DNA of 64,000 bases from Taeniopygia guttata. Taxonomy: Eukaryota > Chordata > Aves > Passeriformes > Estrildidae. The notes under the pieces were generated by a model that worked only from the letters and a program-made list of their open reading frames with translations, did not search any database and had not been told where the DNA came from. Made by a program: the position numbers and the translations under genes. Shown one piece after another: positions 59,781 through 64,000 of this stretch. Numbering within the stretch: the stretch's first letter is position 1; every line of letters starts with the position of its first letter. Location of the stretch: positions 18,305,001-18,369,000 of the forward strand of contig NC_133032.1 in the NCBI RefSeq assembly GCF_048771995.1, read 5' to 3'.

Positions 59781-62700
59781 CTGCAAAAAAACAGATTGTC
59801 AGAGAAGGAAATAAGACACTTGCAGGGCAGCACTGCAGCAGAAACACAGCTCTCTGTGTGATACGGAATCACTGCACCTCATGTATTATTGTTAAGGCCG
59901 TTACACTGACAGTCCATTTAAGCGAAACATACTAATTTCCGAACACGTTCTATAAATGTCTGTTATCAATGTCAGAGTTGCCTAGTAAAAGCAATATTGG
60001 ATTTATGGTCTCCACAAATAAGGAAATGAATGGCTCTGAAATGTTCAGTCTTCCACGGAAGCATGAAATGTTCACCTACAGCAGTGGACAGACAGACAAT
60101 AGAAACACCCCAGAAATACACACACGTTTGTTTTCTTGTCCTTGCAAAATGGTTTTTACTTCTATATCCTGAAGGGTTTTTCAGGGCTGTGCAATTCCTG
60201 TTATTTCCAGCACACAGAAAGAAACAGAGACACACAGGAGCTGCTGCTGTCTTGAGTTCATAGCTCTTAGAGACTAGAAACTAGGTCTCCCTGCTTAGTC
60301 CCATGGTTTGTCTTCTCATGCCTTCTTCATGTCCTCAAACATGGACAAAACGTGGGATGAACAGAACATGTTAATGCTTGATTATTGCCTTTAAGAATCA
60401 AAATTCTGACTTGTCATAGTCTATAATCTTTTATGTCACTGAGACTCCAAGCAGCTCTTACTGCTTGCAATGTGACTACAGTATATAATAGATCCTGCCC
60501 AAGATAAAGCAGAAGCTGAAGTACAAAAACTTGGAGCAACTTGCCCCAGTGACACAACATATGAGCATCAAAGCTGGAAAGCAAATAAATACCTATGTTC
60601 TGAGTGACAGTGCAGTGCCTCCTCTTATATGAGACTGTGCTCTTTGTCAAGAGGAAATATAGTTAGGTTCCTCAACAGGAGAAAGTTTGCAGTCTTGTAT
60701 TTTCTACATTTACTTCAAGTAGACTGAAATTTTGGACAGTGATTATTGACAGTGCAGCCTGATGGCAGCCAGTACCTATTTGCATACAAAGAGAATCACA
60801 CTTCCAGAAACACTATGTTCCAGAACATTATGTGGGGCATGTTGCATTATTCTGGTCCCTGACTGTCATGGTTATATATATGACCAGTCACTCCTACTTA
60901 GGGCCTTTCTATAATGGATTTCATTCAGCAGCTAGATGAGGGCTATAAATGACTGCATGATGATATCTAATCCCTTATACTTTGGGAAATAAAAGATTTC
61001 ATTTTGAAGTATTGGATATTCTGAGCAATTCATATGTTCCTGAACAAAAACCAGGCAAGAATGTTTAAAGCTGAAAGAACAAGAAACCTAAAATATTCAG
61101 ATTTAAAATGTAGAGAACCATAAACAGTAACTGAAAATGTGAGTCTCAAAGCTTTATGTTAGGCTAAAACCTTTAAGTATTTTCTTTGAAATCCATTTAA
61201 ATGGATACAGAAGTCATAGTCCAGCTCCACAGAGTTGAGTAGTCCTTTCAGTGCAGGAAGGACTGAACCAGAGGAAAGCAATCACGTATGATGAAACTAT
61301 TTAGCATTTCCTACTGGTTTTATTCATATCCAAAATGATGAGGTTTTCTATTAATAAGCAAATATAATATGGCAGAATTTCAGAAACAAATGGAATTATA
61401 ACAGTTTTCCAGGGTCTTTGAGTAACATTAACTCTGGCTGTATTTTGCCTCGAAGGGAGGTTGTTTCCCTATGTATAACAAATTCATTTGCTCTACAGCC
61501 CAGTGGCTCAAGACATCATTTGGATGAATTTCCATAAACTTAATTTTGGCTCCATGCTTTTACTTGTAGTATTATCTACAAGTGTCATTATCTAGAATTA
61601 TAAACTAAAATCCCATCTGATCTTTCAGTGAGAGTCACTTTTCTGTTTGTATAAAACCAATGCCTTGAGAAGGTTGACAAGTCTTAACTCTGCAACAGTG
61701 GAGCTTGTGATCATTAGATTCAGTCATTTTAAGGGTACTGATATGAGAATTCCCCTCTCTACAAAAATACTGAAGATGTAGCAAACTGAAAGACCAAATT
61801 AGGTACTTGTGTAGAAACACCTGTTCACATAGGGTGGCTTTAAGAAATGTAAAGCACCGATGTTTCTGGAGAGTGATTTTCAGGCACTTTTGGAAATAAA
61901 CTAGCATAGCTACCACCTTATTAATGAATCATAGTAACACAAGGGGAAAAAATAACTTGTCTGCAGACTTTTGAGTAAATTATTGCTAAAAGATTCATGC
62001 AGCATGAAAAATCAATTATGCAAGTAAAAAAAATTAATATTGAAATTCGGTTATGTTCCTTCTGGACATTGTTTCTCTGTACTAAAACTAGAAAAACAAT
62101 ATGACCACATATTTTTTCAGCTTAAGGCAGGTAGGGAAGAGAGCTCCATCATGTCTGGGTCTGAACAGGGTCTCTCCCAAGGCACTGCCATGAGCCCTCT
62201 CTGGCACCTCCAGGGTCTCCAGGATCTCAGCCAGGGGGAGCACATGGAGCTGTGCCAGAGCAGCTGTCCTCTCAGTCCCTGTCACTCACCTCCTCCTTGA
62301 GAGCACAAACATTTCTGCAGCATTTATTTATGACGAGACAAGAGGACCTATGGTCCTTGCATCTCACAGAATGGAAAAGACCTTCCAGGTCATCAAGTCC
62401 AACCATCAATCCAGCACCATCATAATCACCCCTAAACCATATCAGGACAACTCTTTAATACTTCCAAAGGTGATGACTCCACCATCTCGCTGGAAAACTT
62501 ACTCCAATGTCTAACCACTCTTTCAGTGATTTTTTTCTCTAACATCTAAGCTAAACTTCCCCTGGTATGACTCTAATCCTTTCACTTGAAACATGGCAGA
62601 AAGACAGGATAGGATGCTAATGGACACCAAACAAAAATTCCTAAGGATGACTTATGGTCAAGACTGGGAAGGCAGTGCACTGAAACTGCACATCTGTCAG

Positions 62701-63436
62701 CACTTCTGCCCCTAAGTTAGCTGCAGGCTAATGCCAGATGTCAGAAGTGCAGTGTGATGGTCACACCATTACTCCTCTGACTACATGCATCCTCCCACAC
62801 ATCCTTAGTAGGGGTAATGATTAACAATACTTGAAATACAGGACCAACTTGAAATCTACTTTGAGATTTGATTTGCAAACAAGGAAAAGGAAGAAAGCTG
62901 GATGAGAGAGATCCTAGTGTACTTCTCCCCAGTTAAGCTTTTAAAAAGCCCTATTCTCATTGCATGATGTGAATTGGCATAATTTGTCTTCAAAGCAGCA
63001 AAGTGTCTGCTTTGTTACCTCTGTAACTGGCTCTGTAACTAAATACAATATTTCTTGGCATAAATGTTTAGAAATGCTGAAATGGTGGAATTCTCTAATG
63101 TCATTGATTTTCTATGTGCCTGAAAAAATGATCATAGAAGGGACAGAAAAATTATGGAACTGAGCTGTAACTGGTTCCTGGGATTGCTTCGAAGTATAAA
63201 CGTAGTATTTCATTTACTTTTGGTTAATACAGATATATTACACATTAAAACAAAACTTACTTGAACATTTGAGATATTTCTATTAGTCTAAAAGATATTA
63301 AATATTAGACTAAACCTCTTCAACCATAGCTAAACACTAATTTCTAATATTATATATCCTTATTGGTATTTAATAGGTCATTAGAGTAAGTTCTCTGAAT
63401 TTTCATTCATCAAATACCAGAAATGCCAATACTTAC
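59781..63436 (-). other. PDE11A intron, 3.7 kb
   Basis: Donor TTTGA|gtaagt to acceptor tttttgcag. It contains a CR1 fragment near 62.4-62.6 kb; the remainder is AT-rich without a recognisable exon. Confidence 0.85.
62363..62582 (-). repeat. CR1 LINE 3' fragment, minus orientation
   Basis: The plus strand begins 'tcacagaatggaaaagacct', then 'caggtcatcaagtccaacca', 'ccatctcgctggaaaactta' and 'aatgtctaaccactctttca', and ends 'ctaaacttcccctggtatga'. These are the reverse complement of CR1 3' landmarks. The fragment is truncated and diverged; it lies in the same orientation as PDE11A transcription inside an intron. Confidence 0.87.
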
Positions 63437-63537
63437 TCAAAATACAGAGTGAGGTCTGTTGCCAATATTGATTGCTTTAGAAGCTGCATAAGGTCACTGT
63501 AGTCCTTAGAGGACAAGTTAGCAAAGATGTTGTGACC
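63437..63537 (-). CDS. PDE11A: PDE11A exon, catalytic domain (ILATDLTLYF)
   Basis: One hundred and one bases: 33 codons plus two bases of a split glutamate codon. The acceptor is tcattatag before GGT and the donor is TTTGA|gtaagt. The peptide starts GHNIFANLSSKDYSDLMQLL and ends KQSILATDLTLYF. ILATDL is a signature shared across cyclic nucleotide phosphodiesterases. This is the most upstream exon visible; the exon with the histidine-rich metal site should lie to the right of the window. Confidence 0.95.
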
Positions 63538-64000
63538 CTATAATGAAAGAGATAAAAGAGGTAAAGAGCTAACAATCAATATAGGTTTTTAAAAAGTTTT
63601 CTAACTTGTTAGTCTACTGTTTCCCTTTAACACAAGCCTTTTCTGATTCATGGCGAAACTATGACAAAATAATAATGCTAATACTGCTGAGATTACATTG
63701 AGGCAGAAGAGCTGATGATTGTTATCAATCACCTGCTATGTTTTTCTAAACCCTGCAGAAATTACAGCCTGTCGAGTAAAGATTTACTCTCTGTTCTGAC
63801 CCTGCACAGACTCAGTTTATGGGGAAAAACTATGGATACATTTCAATCTCTCATCATATTAAATGTTTTGGGGAGCTGCGTATTGGAGCTTTTGAGTAGT
63901 GATCCTAATAGATTTATCTGTGCTGCTGCTTGCATGCACACAAACTGCTGTTAGACCAGTCAAGGACACTAAATCAGTTTTTCATTCAAAGCAGCCCGTT
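63538..64000 (-). other. PDE11A intron, cut by the window edge
   Basis: No further PDE11A exon is present up to the right edge; in particular I found no counterpart of the preceding HHFNHAV-type segment. The plus-strand open frame at 63715-63954 has no recognisable domain. Confidence 0.8.

Larger units (their letters stand above)
41142..64000 (-). other. PDE11A: PDE11A gene, 3' portion (partial at right edge)
   Basis: Six consecutive coding exons join in frame to encode the C-terminal 187 residues of phosphodiesterase 11A and its stop. PDE11A hydrolyses both cAMP and cGMP; the full protein has N-terminal GAF domains and a C-terminal HD-type catalytic domain. Only the distal catalytic domain is in this window. 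The exons carrying the HD metal-binding histidines, the GAF domains and the promoters lie to the right of 64,000. Exon phases are mutually consistent: 101, 78, 64, 75, 84 and 162 coding bases, with five introns between them. The gene lies head-to-tail upstream of TTC30 on the same strand, as I recall for human. No frameshift or stop interrupts the exons, so the gene appears functional. Confidence 0.93.

Noticed and set aside
1..64000. CRISPR arrays, tRNA or rRNA genes, prokaryotic operons, integrated virus
   Set aside because: No regularly spaced repeats, no cloverleaf or rRNA blocks, and no viral gene or paired LTRs were found by reading. The exon-intron genes and CR1 remnants show nuclear animal DNA.

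Overview
The window looks like ordinary nuclear DNA from a sauropsid, most likely a bird. It carries an intronless vertebrate cilia gene (TTC30/IFT70) and the 3' end of an intron-rich phosphodiesterase gene (PDE11A). The recognisable transposon remnants are truncated CR1 LINE 3' ends, and the flanks are repeat-poor. Species cannot be decided; turtles and crocodilians also carry CR1, so 'bird' is an inference from CR1 plus low repeat density. No bacterial, viral or plasmid feature was seen.

Layout. Positions 1-32.8 kb are intergenic: I recognise no coding exon there. They hold a GC-rich patch near 1.1-1.8 kb, one CR1 remnant (5.3-5.7 kb), homopolymer runs, a short tandem duplication, degenerate ancient amniote repeats, and an orphan CpG island at 26.7-28.4 kb. 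At 33.0-35.0 kb on the minus strand lies the complete single-exon TTC30 gene (666 codons plus stop), whose promoter and 5' half sit in a strong CpG island. From about 35.3 to 40.8 kb the sequence is intergenic. From 41.1 kb to the right edge, on the minus strand, are the last six coding exons of PDE11A (188 codons including the stop). Introns are 13.0, 1.0, 2.9, 1.4 and 3.7 kb going upstream, and the rest of the gene lies beyond 64,000.

Relations. TTC30 is a tetratricopeptide subunit of the intraflagellar transport IFT-B complex. PDE11A is a dual-specificity cAMP/cGMP phosphodiesterase. They are neighbours on the same strand, as I recall for human chromosome 2q31, where AGPS lies on the other side of the TTC30 genes. 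This is conserved linkage and not a functional operon. No AGPS exon was recognised in the left 33 kb.

I found no previously undescribed multi-gene system. The points most worth a second look are a possible extra PDE11A exon at 57,251-57,385 whose phase matches the next exon, a GC-AG intron in PDE11A, the orphan CpG island with good splice donors, the in-frame open 5' extension of TTC30, and a 12-bp perfect hairpin joined to a tandem duplication inside the large PDE11A intron.
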